From contig CM041197.1 of NCBI GenBank assembly GCA_023078555.1, forward strand, positions 12,063,257 to 12,127,256: a stretch of DNA of 64,000 nt. Reading direction: 5' to 3'. The position numbers were made by a program, and so were the translations under genes. The notes beneath the pieces are model-generated. The model saw only the letters and a program-made list of their open reading frames with translations, searched no databases and was not told the origin of the DNA. The stretch is from Ulva prolifera (Eukaryota; Chlorophyta; Ulvophyceae; Ulvales; Ulvaceae). Below, piece after piece: positions 33,538-46,560 of this stretch (its first letter is position 1; every line of letters begins with the position of its first letter).

Positions 33538-36500
33538 GTGGAGGAGCAACACCCAATGCTCGCACACAGCCTGCTCCGCACACAGCACCAGGACACCCCA
33601 CGCCCACTCCCCCCTCCCCACCTGCTGCACCGAGGCAGAGCAGCAACACTGCATGTTTCCACACAGCCTTCTCCGCAACGCCACCAGCACACCCCACGCC
33701 CACTCCCCCCTCCCCACCTGCTGCACCGAGGCAGAGCAGCAACACTGCATATTTCCACACAGCCTTCTCCGCACACGGCACCAGCACACCCCACGCCCAC
33801 TCCCCCCTCTCCACCTGCTGCGCCGAGGCAGAGCAGCAACACTGCATGTTTCCACACAGCCTTCTCCGCACACAGCACCAGCACACCTTACGCCCACTCC
33901 CCCCTCTCCACCTGCTGCGCCGAGGCAGAGCAGCAACACTGCATGTTTCCACACAGCCTTCTCCGCACACGGCACCAGCACACCCCACGCCCACTCCCCC
34001 CTCTCCACCTGCTGCGCAGAGGCAGAGCAGCAACACTGCATGTTTCCACACAGCCTTCTCCGCACACGGCACCAGCACACCCCACGCCCACTCCCCCCTC
34101 TCCACCTGCTGCGCCGAGGCAGAGCAGCAACACTGCATGTTTCCCCACAGCCTTCTCCGCACACGCCACCAGCACACCCCACGCCCACTCCCCCCTCTCC
34201 ACCTGCTGCGCCGAGGCAGAGCAGCAACACTGCATGTTTCCACACAGCCTTCTTCGCACACAGCACCAGCACACCATACGCCCACTCCCCGCTCTCCACC
34301 TGCTGCGCCGAGGCAGAGCAGCAACACTGCATGTTTCCACACAGCCTTCTCCGCACACGGCACCAGCACACCCCACGCCCACTCCCCCCTCTCCACCTGC
34401 TGCACCCAGGCAGAGCAGCAACACTGCATGTTTCCACACAGCCTTCTCCGCACACGGCACCAGCACACCCCACGCCCACTCCCCCCTCTCCACCTGCTGC
34501 ACCGAGGCAGAGCAGCAACACTGCATGTTTCCACACAGCCTTCTTCGCACACAGCACCAGCACACCATACGCCCACTCCCCGCTCTCCACCTGCTGCGCC
34601 GAGGCAGAGCAGCAACACTGCATGTTTCCACACAGCCTTCTCCGCACACGGCACCAGCACACCCCACGCCCACTCCCCCCTCTCCACCTGCTGCGCCGAG
34701 GCAGAGCAGCAACACTGCATGTTTCCACGCAGCCTTCTCCGCACACAGCACCAGCACACCTTACGCCCACTCCCCCCTCTCCACCTGCTGCGCCGAGGCA
34801 GAGCAGCAACACTGCATGTTTCCACACAGCCTTCTCCGCACACGCCACCAGCACACCCCACGCCCACTCCCCCCTCCCCACCTGCTGCACCGAGGCAGAG
34901 CAGCAACACTGCATATTTCCACACAGCCTTCTCCGCACACGGCACCAGCACACCCCACGCCCACTCCCCCCTCTCCACCTGCTGCGCCGAGGCAGAGCAG
35001 CAACACTGCATGTTTCCACACAGCCTTCTCCGCACACAGCACCAGCACACCTTACGCCCACTCCCCCCTCTCCACCTGCTGCGCCGAGGCAGAGCAGCAA
35101 CACTGCATGTTTCCACACAGCCTTCTCCGCACACGGCACCAGCACACCCCACGCCCACTCCCCCCTCTCCACCTGCTGCGCAGAGGCAGAGCAGCAACAC
35201 TGCATGTTTCCACACAGCCTTCTCCGCACACGGCACCAGCACACCCCACGCCCACTCCCCCCTCTCCACCTGCTGCGCCGAGGCAGAGCAGCAACACTGC
35301 ATGTTTCCCCACAGCCTTCTCCGCACACGCCACCAGCACACCCCACGCCCACTCCCCCCTCTCCACCTGCTGCGCCGAGGCAGAGCAGCAACACTGCATG
35401 TTTCCACACAGCCTTCTTCGCACACAGCACCAGCACACCATACGCCCACTCCCCGCTCTCCACCTGCTGCGCCGAGGCAGAGCAGCAACACTGCATGTTT
35501 CCACACAGCCTTCTCCGCACACGGCACCAGCACACCCCACGCCCACTCCCCCCTCTCCACCTGCTGCACCCAGGCAGAGCAGCAACACTGCATGTTTCCA
35601 CACAGCCTTCTCCGCACACGGCACCAGCACACCCCACGCCCACTCCCCCCTCTCCACCTGCTGCACCGAGGCAGAGCAGCAACACTGCATGTTTCCACAC
35701 AGCCTTCTTCGCACACAGCACCAGCACACCATACGCCCACTCCCCGCTCTCCACCTGCTGCGCCGAGGCAGAGCAGCAACACTGCATGTTTCCACACAGC
35801 CTTCTCCGCACACGGCACCAGCACACCCCACGCCCACTCCCCCCTCTCCACCTGCTGCGCCGAGGCAGAGCAGCAACACTGCATGTTTCCACACAGCCTT
35901 CTCCGCACACAGCACCAGCACACCTTACGCCCACTCCCCCCTCTCCACCTGCTGCGCCGAGGCAGAGCAGCAACACTGCATGTTTCCACACAGCCTTCTC
36001 CGCACACGGCACCAGCACACCCCACGCCCACTCCCCCCTCTCCACCTGCTGCGCAGAGGCAGAGCAGCAACACTGCATGTTTCCACACAGCCTGCTCCGC
36101 ACACAGCACCAGCACACCCCACGCCCACTCCCCCCTCTCAACCTGCTGCGCCGAGGCAGAGCAGCAACACTGCATATTTCCACACAGCCTTCTCCGCACA
36201 CGCCACCAGCACACCCCACGCCCACTCCCCCCTCCCAGCCTGCTGCGCCGAGGCAGAGCAGCAACACTGCATGTTTCCACACAGCCTTCTCCGCACACGC
36301 CACCAGCACACCCCACGCCCACTCCCCCCTCTCCACCTGCTGCACCGAGGCAGAGCAGCAACACTGCATATTTCCACACAGCCTTCTCCGCACACGCCAC
36401 CAGCACACCCCACGCCCACTCCCCCCTCCCAGCCTGCTGCACCGAGGCAGAGCAGCAACACTGCATGTTTCCACACAGCCTTCTTCGCACACAGCACCAG

Positions 36501-36635
36501 CACACCATACGCCCACTCCCCGCTCTCCACCTGCTGCGCCGAGGCAGAGCAGCAACACTGCATGTTTCCACACAGCCTTCTCCGCACACGGCACCAGCAC
36601 ACCCCACGCCCACTCCCCCCTCTCCACCAGCTGCA
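33538..36635 (+). repeat. Minisatellite A, 97-bp unit, 32 units, copy 3 (expanded)
   Basis: The first and last units match copies 1 and 2, but 12 extra units are present. The block 33731-34894 recurs at 34895-36058 (offset 1,164 = 12 x 97) with the same internal order of variants, so it is a single in-register duplication. A private change (CCACGCAGCC near 34728) lies in the first block only. The CATAGGCAG variant of copies 1 and 2 is CAGAGGCAG here, which removes the in-frame TAG and lets frames run about 1,080 codons. Confidence 0.96.
33731..36058 (+). repeat. 12-unit internal tandem duplication within A array of copy 3
   Basis: Two consecutive 1,164-bp blocks (33731-34894 and 34895-36058) carry the same succession of unit variants: the CATATTT unit first, the CATGTTTCCCC unit, two CTTCTTCG units, the CACCCAGG unit. 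Copies 1 and 2 have this block once. Unequal exchange or replication slippage in register is the simplest cause. Confidence 0.88.
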
Positions 36636-38851
36636 CTAATGTGGATCAGCAGTGGCGGCAACCGCTCTGGTGTGTGTTACAAGGACCGTGACGATGGGGC
36701 AGATAGCACCACAAACGCTGCAGGCAGCTCAAGAACAGTGCAGCGACTCAAGGCGCAGCCAAAATTTGCAGCCTGCACGGTCACTCCCCCAAAGCCATGT
36801 CAATCCCTCCCTTTCCCTTCTTCAGGGACACAGAATTTAGTATTCGGAAGCCCGCATGGACGCAGGTGTATGTAGCACTGCATGCACAGCGATCATTCGC
36901 GAGACATCAGTCCACCAACTGAAGATGCCGCACACAGACCATATCACGCCATCTCTGCTGGACATCCATTAGTTCAATAACGCCACCACGCACAGCATGA
37001 AGTGCCTGGAACAAATGTTCAGCAGAAGCCAGAGTGCTCGCAGTGACGCACGAGAACAACAAATTCCATAACTGACACCGCCGTTCACTGGTGTAAGTGC
37101 AAATGCATACCTCCCTATCAGCACATGCACGCTACAGCACCCGCGACGTTCGAAAAAGAGACCCAGTCGCCTGCGTCGCCCCTGGCGCAGGCCTGGGCCC
37201 TGTGACATGCACCATGCATATGCCTCCCGACAGACATACAGCATGCCCACGCCATAACCACAGAGCTGCTGCCGGGTGGCGTGAGACATGCCCATGCTCG
37301 CCCCGGCCGGCACTTATGCCAAGGCTCGATGCACCGTATGTAGCTGTATAGGCAGGCCGTCTCTGCGGGCGCCCCCATGGTCGATGCATCGACTAGTAGA
37401 GTACTCTGCCTGAAGGCAGCTTGCCCGCATGGCGTGGCGGCATGCACCTGCCAAGCCACCGCGCCGCAGGTAGTCGTGAAATGGTTTCGCAGCGTGGTCT
37501 CGAGGAACAGCCGCCTTGAGGCTGCTCACAAAGTTGCTGCCATGTCAGCAATTGAGCCGGATCCTTAAGCGGACTCGGGTGAGGAACGCGAATGCGGCAG
37601 GCTCGAGCTGTGAATATGTTTCATGTAGCAGCGGCACCAAGGTGCACACCTCGCGGTGGCGGGTGGAGATCTGCGTGCCTCAGTGATGCATGCAGGGGAG
37701 TGATGCAGGAGCCTGCGGCGGCGGTCGGCTGCCACGTGGATCTTGTGGCTGCAGGTGCTACAGTGCGCTTCCTTTGACAAAAGCTGTGTCAGTCTGCGCA
37801 ATCGCTATTCGCGTGTCCATATGATGGTGACCACTACGTTAAGTACATGACTGTATACATTATTAGATTTAGTCTTTACTCATTGGCGTGTGCACTTTGT
37901 CACAGCATGATCTTCACGAGTGCAGTGGGATGTGCAGAGCGCTTTCGTTGACCCTCATACGTTCGACTGTCGCTGAATTTCGTAATCAGAATGTCGACGA
38001 AGCTTGGCCTTGAGTTAGCCCGCTGCGTTGGTTCAGCTTTGACCATTGTGCGGGCGTCGCGTGACGGCTCAGCAAAACCTCGCGCAACGCTGCGAACTGA
38101 CACATGAAGGCAAGTATGGGAGCTGACAAGATGGATGAGGTACTAAACTGTACTTTGCGCTGGATGCTCTTACATTTATGGCCTGCTCATACGGTGCGCT
38201 GTTGTGCTGACCACGACAAGATGCGCCTGCTGGGCTACTTGGGCCACACTAGCAGCATGCACAGAAGTATTTAGCTTGAGTAGAGCTTAGCGCATGTGCG
38301 GTGGTGGTGGTGGTTTTGTTGCCTACGCCGGGCTGGGCTCGGGATGACGGCTGACCGACTAATACTGCTGCAGGCTTCTCCAGCTTTTATCAATTGACTA
38401 CACCGGAGTCTTCCGTCCTGCTCAGCCATAACCAGTGGAGGACATTGTACGGTATGCAATCTGGCTCTTGTCAGCTTGTGTTGCATGATCGAGACCCGTG
38501 GTGTTGCCCGTCGACAGGATAGTCCGAGTTAACAAGATCGTGGCCGCTCGCTGCAGCCCCTGTGCTGTGCGATGCGCTGTGGATATGATCATACTTGTTT
38601 CACAATGTGGGACCTCCCTGACGAGATTGTGTCTGGTGCCGACTCTCCACCGCTTCTTTTGTGTGGGTGCCCGACAACATACTGATGCAATATAGGAAGC
38701 GCCGAGAGTTACCGACTTCCTAGTCTGTCGACACTGCAGTTTCATGTTTACTTGTAGCTACATGCCGTCCAGGCGTCTTTGACGTGTATCTTTGCAGGGT
38801 GTGCGGTGTCCGTCGCCACGTTGGCGCATTGCCCTGCGACCATGTGTACCT
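36636..38851. other. Spacer 1, left part (copy 3)
   Basis: It is the same as the other two copies, with a visible A for G near 37333. No confident gene. The acceptor-like site ends at 38373. Confidence 0.6.
38374..38522 (+). CDS. Candidate exon, unknown function (copy 3)
   Basis: Identical counterpart of 3703-3851 in the third macro-unit. Function is unknown and the coding status doubtful. Confidence 0.2.
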
Positions 38852-38881
38852 ACGATAGGGAACATATATGTTCCCGATCGT
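38852..38881. repeat. 30-bp imperfect palindrome P1 (copy 3)
   Basis: Identical to the P1 palindrome of the other copies. Confidence 0.85.
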
Positions 38882-38891
38882 TGTATCACTG

Positions 38892-38958
38892 TTCGACAAA
38901 ACGGGGGAATGATCTGAGGAACATATATGTTCCTCAGATCCTTCCCCCGTTTTGACGA

Positions 38959-38959
<1 letters not shown>
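38892..38959. repeat. 68-bp near-perfect palindrome P2 (copy 3)
   Basis: Identical to 4221-4288, and again immediately left of the poly-C tract. Confidence 0.9.

Positions 38960-38960
<1 letters not shown>

Positions 38961-39004
<44 letters not shown>
38961..39004 (+). repeat. Poly-C tract, 44 bases (copy 3)
   Basis: Same locus, five bases longer than in copy 2 and ten longer than in copy 1. Confidence 0.9.
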
Positions 39005-39007
<3 letters not shown>

Positions 39008-40080
39008 CGGCCCCCCAGTCACATCAGCCTCTTTTCTGCACGCATTGTACACATGTGCAATTGCATATACGTCACAACCTGTGCCTGAAATTTCATCCCA
39101 TGCAAGTGCTAGACATAGGCCAGCCCTTGATGCCATTCGCTGCAGCTGCTGCCAAGATACCTCGTTATCTCGAGCCCTGCAGCTCTGCGCTGCTTTGTGT
39201 CTGCTATGCCAGCCAGCGTTGCACTGCCTGGTACTGTTACCTGAGCACGTCCGTTTAATATATTATATAAGGCAAACGCCACAGGTTGATGTCGGTTTTC
39301 GACTCGGTGACTCTATTCATTATCTCCGTGTACTTGACCTGTTGATCCCAATCACATCAGCCTCAGTCCCCTCGCAACAGTGACCATGGCTGCTATCTAT
39401 GCACGTGTGTAGGCCTGAGCGGCGCTGCCCGCCCGCCCGGGCTGATTGGCGGTCGTCGCTGCGTGCGCTCGCGGCCTCGTCCGCTCTGTGGTGGTTGCGG
39501 CTCTGGCGTGCCGTGCTTCGCCGCTGCAGCGACATGTCTTGCCCAGCGTCTGCGTGAGGCCCGCCGTTGCGGCGCGGCCGGGGGGATTTGGGTAGGCTGT
39601 GGGTGGGGGTGGGCGTGTGGGTGTTGTTGTGGGTATGGGGTGGGAGGCTTGTGTGTGTCTGGGGATGTGTGCTGTTGTGTGTGTTTGTGTGGCTGTGTGG
39701 CTGTGGTTGGCGCGGGTGTTGCCGTTGCGTGGGTGTGTTGGTGTGTGCTGCGTGTGGCTCGTTGCGTGGTGTGAGTTCCTCTGGTTGTTGCTCTCGCGGT
39801 GCTACCTGCCTTGCTTGCTTTGTCCTTGTAACACATGTGTAGGTGTATATATTGACTGACAGCCATACTGCATGCAGCTTGAGCCGGGTGGATCAAGTGT
39901 GCTCAACGGTCAGTTGTGTGGACAGCCACCACCATTGACGCACCGCACAACATCGAAGGCATGTTCACCGGACTGTGCTGCATATATGATCATTCATGTT
40001 ATGTATCACCACCCGTGGCAGTGTCCTACTGTGCTGTAGTGGATGCGACACCATGGACATGCATGCAGGAGCACATGTAG
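39005..40080. other. Spacer 1, middle part (copy 3)
   Basis: Same content as 4324-5399; no convincing gene. Confidence 0.5.
39594..39776 (+). repeat. G/T-rich stretch with G-quadruplex motif (copy 3)
   Basis: Identical counterpart; the quadruplex-type tracts are at 39601-39621. Confidence 0.8.
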
Positions 40081-40506
40081 CCACAAGAGAACAGCGGCAT
40101 TGATGAGAACGCCACCGGATCCAACAGCAATGTCCTGATTGCAGAAGGATCGCAGCAAGTGAGTGTACATGCTGCCAGCTATTTAACTGACTAAATCTGT
40201 GAACGTCATAGGATATGACACACCGCTTACACTACCGGCCTGACTGCATTTGGGGTGCAGGTATCAATTGCAGACTTCAAGAAACGCATGGCAGCTCTGA
40301 ACAAGAAGTTGAAAGAAGTAGTGGACAATCAAGAAGATGCAGACGATTGCCAAGGCGATGTGAAGCTGCATTGCAAAGAGGCAGAGATTGACTTGCACGC
40401 ACTGATTGCATGTACATACAAGGAGTCTTCTGACCCGATGAAGCTAGCAACGTTGTTCAATGACGTGACCAACAACCCACTGTTATGCGCCCAAACGTGT
40501 AGCTGA
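40081..40506 (+). CDS. Candidate spliced ORF of unknown family (copy 3; exons 40081-40158 and 40261-40506)
   Basis: Identical counterpart of the 5400-5825 candidate. The nearest difference from the other copies (G for A at about 40572) lies outside both proposed exons. Confidence 0.4.
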
Positions 40507-40605
40507 GTTGATGTATTGGGGAGTGTGTGTGAATGAATTCATGCCTGCGTGGTTGAACATTGTGTGGGAGGTGCACGTGTAACACTTTGAGCTGACCATT
40601 TTGGG

Positions 40606-40755
40606 ATGTTGTATGTGTTCATTCAAGCAGAGTCCGGCTTGATCAACTGTGAACAAGTCAAGGCTGGCCATGTTATTGCCTTGATCGTGGAGTGGTACGG
40701 AATCGATTTTGATGACCATAGCCACGCACAAAGCTCCGGCTACACCGTCTTGTGA
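40606..40755 (+). CDS. Short ORF, possible third exon (copy 3)
   Basis: Identical counterpart of 5925-6074. Function unknown. Confidence 0.3.
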   Translation: MLYVFIQAESGLINCEQVKAGHVIALIVEWYGIDFDDHSHAQSSGYTVL

Positions 40756-41146
40756 ACTGTGAAATCGCAATCATTTCCAATCGTCGTCCTAAACCTCCGC
40801 ACAGGTGTTGCAGGGGCCCCGACCAGCCCTCTCCGACTCACCTGCCAACCCTCCTTAAGTCCTTTCCAGATCACTAAGAGCTCACTAGGAGCTCCTCAGC
40901 TGTCACACCAGCCCCGCAGGAGCTCCTCAGCCGCTCACCGAGGGAGAGGACGCATTGCGGAGTTTGTAGGGACTCGCACATGACTCCCTAGAACATCATA
41001 TGCTAAGGATGTGTCATCCGTGCCCTTACAGAGTCCCCAATCCATCCCTATGCGGCTTTCACGGGGTCACCAGCCCCTCCCTATACGGTCATTCACACGT
41101 TGCTAAAGAGTCTATAGGGACCATGTAGTGGCTTTTTAAGCCCCCC
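40756..41146. other. Left fringe of the B array (copy 3)
   Basis: Identical to 6075-6465 by eye; no gene. Confidence 0.5.
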
Positions 41147-41157
41147 CTTAGTGAGTG

Positions 41158-41174
41158 TTCAATCCTGCTAGTGA
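41158..41174 (+). repeat. Left inverted repeat bounding B array (copy 3)
   Basis: Same sequence as 6477-6493. The right partner lies beyond the window. Confidence 0.7.
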
Positions 41175-44100
41175 GTCCCGAGCACCATACATAAGTCCCG
41201 AGCAGTGTACATAAGTCCCGAGCAGTGTACATAAGTCCCGAGCACCATACATAAGTCCCTAGCAGAGTACGTAAGTCCCGAGCACCATACATAAGTCACG
41301 AGCAGTGTACGTAAGTCCCGAGCAGTGTACATAAGTCCCGAGCAGTGTACGTAACTCCCGAGCAGTGTACGTAAGTCCCGAGCACCATACATAAGTCCCG
41401 AGCAGTGTACGTAAGTCCCGAGCACCATACATAAGTCCCTAGCAGTGTACGTAAGTCCCGAGCACCATACATAAGTCCCGAGCAGTGTACGTAAGTCCCG
41501 AGCACCATACATAAGTCCCGAGCAGTGTACGTAAGTCCCGAGCACCATACATAAGTCCCTAGCAGTGTACGTAAGTCCCGAGCACCATACATAAGTCCCG
41601 AGCAGTGTACGTAAGTCCCGAGCAGTGTACGTAAGTCCCGAGCACCATACATAAGTCCCGAGCAGTGTACGTAAGTCCCGAGCACCATACATAAGTCCCG
41701 AGCAGTGTACGTAAGTCCCGAGCACCATACATAAGTCCCGAGCACCATACATAAGTCCCTAGCATTGTACGTAAGTCCCGAGCACCATACATAAGTCCCT
41801 AGCAGTGTACGTAAGTCCCGAGCACCATACATAAGTCCCTAGCACCATACATAAGTCCCTAGCAGTGTACGTAAGTCCCGAGCATTGTACGTAAGTCCCG
41901 AGAAGTGTACGTAAGTCCCGAGCACCATACATAAGTCCCTAGCAGTGTACATAAGTCCCGAGCAGTGTACGTAAGTCCCGAGCACCATACATAAGTCCCT
42001 AGAATTGTACGTAAGTCCCGAGCAGTGTACGTAAGTCCCGAGCAGTGTACGTAAGTCCCGAGCAGTGTACGTAAGTCCCGAGCACCATACATAAGTCCCT
42101 AGCATTGTACGTAAGTCCCGAGCAGTGTGCGTAAGTCCCGAGCAGTGTACGTAAGTCTCGAGCACCATACATAAGTCCCTAGCAGTGTACGTAAGTCCCG
42201 AGCACCATACATAAGTCCCGAGCACCATACATAAGTCCCGAGCAGTGTACGTAAGTCCCGAGCACCATACATAAGTCCCTAGCAGTGTACGTAAGTCCCG
42301 AGCACCATACATAAGTCCCGAGCAGTGTACGTAAGTCCCGAGCAGTGTACGTAAGTCCCGAGCACCATACATAAGTCCCGAGCAGTGTACGTAAGTCCCG
42401 AGCAGTGTGCGTAAGTCCCGAGCAGTGTACGTAAGTCTCGAGCACCATACATAAGTCCCTAGCAGTGTACGTAAGTCCCGAGCACCATACATAAGTCCCG
42501 AGCACCATACATAAGTCCCGAGCAGTGTACGTAAGTCCCGAGCACCATACATAAGTCCCTAGCAGTGTACGTAAGTCCCGAGCACCATACATAAGTCCCG
42601 AGCAGTGTACGTAAGTCCCGAGCAGTGTACGTAAGTCCCGAGCACCATACATAAGTCCCGAGCAGTGTACGTAAGTCCCGAGCAGTGTACATAAGTCCCG
42701 AGCACCATACATAAGTCCCTAGCATTGTACGTAAGTCCCGAGCAGTGTACATAAGTCCCGAGCAGTGTACGTAAGTCCCGAGCACCATACATAAGTCCCG
42801 AGCAGTGTACGTAAGTCCCGAGCACCATACATAAGTCCCTAGCAGTGTACGTAAGTCCCGAGCAGTGTACGTAAGTCCCGAGCACCATACATAAGTCCCT
42901 AGCAGTGTACGTAAGTCCCGAGCACCATACATAAGTCCCTAGCACCATACATAAGTCCCTAGCAGTGTACGTAAGTCCCGAGCATTGTACGTAAGTCCCG
43001 AGAAGTGTACGTAAGTCCCGAGCACCATACATAAGTCCCTAGCAGTGTACGTAAGTACCGAGCACCATACATAAGTCCCGAGCATTGTACGTAAGTCCCG
43101 AGCACCATACGTAAGTCCCGAGCAGTGTACGTAAGTCCCGAGCAGTGTACGTAAGTCCCGAGCACCATACATAAGTCCCGATCAGTGTACGTAAGTCCCG
43201 AGCAGTGTACATAAGTCCCGAGCACCATACATAAGTCCCTAGCATTGTACGTAAGTCCCGAGCAGTGTACGTAAGTCCCGAGCAGTGTACGTAAGTCCCG
43301 AGCACCATACATAAGTCCCTAGCAGTGTACGTAAGTCCCGAGCAGTGTACATAAGTCTTGAGCACCATACATAAGTCCCGAGCAGTGTACGTAAGTCCCG
43401 AGCACCATAAATAAGTCCCGAGCAGTGTACGTAAGTCCCGAGCAGTGTACATAAGTCCCGAGCACCATACATAAGTCCCTAGCATTGTACGTAAGTCCCG
43501 AGCAGTGTGCGTAAGTCCCGAGCAGTGTACGTAAGTCCCGAGCACCATACATAAGTCCCTAGCAGTGTACGTAAGTCCCGAGCACCATACATAAGTCCCG
43601 AGCAGTGTACGTAAGTCCCGAGCACCATACAAAAGTCCCGAGCATTGTACGTAAGTCCCGAGCAGTGTACGTAAGTCCCGAGCAGTGTACGTAAGTCCCG
43701 AGCACCATACATAAGTCCCGAGCAGTGTACGTAAGTCCCGAGCACCATACATAAGTCCCTAGCAGTGTACGTAAGTCCCGAGCACCATACATAAGTCCCG
43801 AGCAGTGTACGTAAGTCCCGAGCACCATACATAAGTCCCGAGCATTGTACGTAAGTCCCGAGCAGTGTACGTAAGTACCGAGCACCATACATAAGTCCCG
43901 AGCATTGTACGTAAGTCCCGAGCACCATACGTAAGTCCCGAGCAGTGTACGTAAGTCCCGAGCAGTGTACGTAAGTCCCGAGCACCATACATAAGTCCCG
44001 ATCAGTGTACGTAAGTCCCGAGCAGTGTACATAAGTCCCGAGCACCATACATAAGTCCCTAGCATTGTACGTAAGTCCCGAGCAGTGTACGTAAGTCCCG

Positions 44101-44720
44101 AGCAGTGTACGTAAGTCCCGAGCACCATACATAAGTCCCGAGCAGTGTACGTAAGTCCCGAGCACCATACAAAAGTCCCGAGCATTGTACGTAAGTCCCG
44201 AGCAGTGTACGTAAGTACCGAGCACCATACATAAGTCCCGAGCATTGTACGTAAGTCCCGAGCACCATACGTAAGTCCCGAGCAGTGTACGTAAGTCCCG
44301 AGCAGTGTACGTAAGTCCCGAGCACCATACATAAGTCCCGATCAGTGTACGTAAGTCCCGAGCAGTGTACATAAGTCCCGAGCACCATACATAAGTCCCT
44401 AGCATTGTACGTAAGTCCCGAGCAGTGTGCGTAAGTCCCGAGCAGTGTACGTAAGTCCCGAGCACCATACATAAGTCCCCAGCAGTGTACGTAAGTCCCG
44501 AGCACCATACATAAGTCCCGAGCAGTGTACGTAAGTCCCGAGCACCATACAAAAGTCCCGAGCATTGTACGTAAGTCCCGAGCAGTGTACGTAAGTCCCG
44601 AGCAGTGTACGTAAATCCCGAGCACCATACATAAGTCCCGAGCAGTGTACGTAAGTCCCGAGCACCATACATAAGTCCCTAGCAGTGTACGTAAGTCCCG
44701 AGCACCATACATAAGTCCCG

Positions 44721-46080
44721 AGCAGTGTACGTAAGTCCCGAGCACCATACATAAGTCCCGAGCATTGTACGTAAGTCCCGAGCAGTGTACGTAAGTACCG
44801 AGCACCATACATAAGTCCCGAGCATTGTACGTAAGTCCCGAGCACCATACGTAAGTCCCGAGCAGTGTACGTAAGTCCCGAGCAGTGTACGTAAGTCCCG
44901 AGCACCATACATAAGTCCCGATCAGTGTACGTAAGTCCCGAGCAGTGTACATAAGTCCCGAGCACCATACATAAGTCCCTAGCATTGTACGTAAGTCCCG
45001 AGCAGTGTACGTAAGTCCCGAGCAGTGTACGTAAGTCCCGAGCACCATACATAAGTCCCGAGCAGTGTACGTAAGTCCCGAGCACCATACAAAAGTCCCG
45101 AGCATTGTACGTAAGTCCCGAGCAGTGTACGTAAGTACCGAGCACCATACATAAGTCCCGAGCATTGTACGTAAGTCCCGAGCACCATACGTAAGTCCCG
45201 AGCAGTGTACGGAAGTCCCGAGCAGTGTACGTAAGTCCCGAGCACCATACATAAGTCCCGATCAGTGTACGTAAGTCCCGAGCAGTGTACATAAGTCCCG
45301 AGCACCATACATAAGTCCCTAGCATTGTACGTAAGTCCCGAGCAGTGTGCGTAAGTCCCGAGCAGTGTACGTAAGTCCCGAGCACCATACATAAGTCCCT
45401 AGCAGTGTACGTAAGTCCCGAGCACCATACATAAGTCCCGAGCAGTGTACGTAAGTCCCGAGCACCATACAAAAGTCCCGAGCATTGTACGTAAGTCCCG
45501 AGCAGTGTACGTAAGTCCCGAGCAGTGTACGTAAGTCCCGAGCACCATACATAAGTCCCGAGCACCATACATAAGTCCCGAGCAGTGTACGTAAGTCCCG
45601 AGCACCATACAAAAGTCCCGAGCATTGTACGTAAGTCCCGAGCAGTGTACGTAAGTACCGAGCACCATACATAAGTCCCGAGCATTGTACGTAAGTCCCG
45701 AGCACCATACGTAAGTCCCGAGCAGTGTACGTAAGTCCCGAGCAGTGTACGTAAGTCCCGAGCACCATACATAAGTCCCGATCAGTGTACGTAAGTCCCG
45801 AGCAGTGTACGTAAGTCCCGAGCACCATACATAAGTCCCTAGCAGTGTACGTAAGTCCCGAGCACCATACATAAGTCCCGATCAGTGTACGTAAGTCCCG
45901 AGCAGTGTACATAAGTCCCGAGCACCATACATAAGTCCCTAGCATTGTACGTAAGTCCCGAGCAGTGTACGTAAGTCCCGAGCAGTGTACGTAAGTCCCG
46001 AGCACCATACATAAGTCCCGAGCAGTGTACGTAAGTCCCGAGCACCATACATAAGTCCCTAGCAGTGTACGTAAGTCCGA
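44721..46080 (+). repeat. B-array block recurring 17,920 bp later, first member
   Basis: This 1,360-bp stretch matches 62641-64000 unit for unit as far as I can check by eye. Shared rare variants include GTGTACGGAAG (at 45211 and 63131) and GCAGTGTGCG. Confidence 0.75.
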
Positions 46081-46560
46081 GCACCATACATAAGTCCCGA
46101 GCAGTGTACGTAAGTCCCGAGCACCATACATAAGTCCCGAGCATTGTACGTAAGTCCCGAGCAGTGTACGTAAGTCCCGAGCAGTGTACGTAAGTCCCGA
46201 GAAGTGTACGTAAGTCCCGAGCACCATACATAAGTCCCTAGCAGTTTACATAAGTCCCGAGCAGTGTACGTAAGTCCCGAGCACCATACATAAGTCCCGA
46301 GCAGTGTACGTAAGTCCCGAGCAGTGTACGTAAGTCCCGAGCACCATACATAAGTCACGAGCATCGTACGTAAGTCCCGAGCAGTGTGCGTAAGTCCCGA
46401 GCAGTGTACGTAAGTCCCGAGCACCATACATAAGTCCCTAGCAGTGTACGTAAGTCCCGAGCACCATACATAAGTCCCGAGCAGTGTACGTAAGTCCCGA
46501 GCACCATACAAAAGTCCCGAGCATTGTACGTAAGTCCCGAGCAGTGTACGTAAGTCCCGA
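45521..46560 (+). repeat. Duplicated B-array block, first member (copy 3)
   Basis: About 1,040 bp matches 47501-48540 at an offset of about 1,980 bp, including the rare GCATCGTACG, GTGTGCG and GAAGTGTACG units in the same order. One substitution (GCAGTTTACA near 46241) and one missing C near 46078 distinguish it. Confidence 0.75.

Noticed and set aside
31-36691. Giant plus- and minus-strand ORFs (up to about 1,080 codons) across the A arrays
   Set aside because: All six frames are open because the 97-bp consensus has no stop in either direction, and variants that add stops are tolerated. There is no start context, splice structure or codon-position bias to choose one frame.
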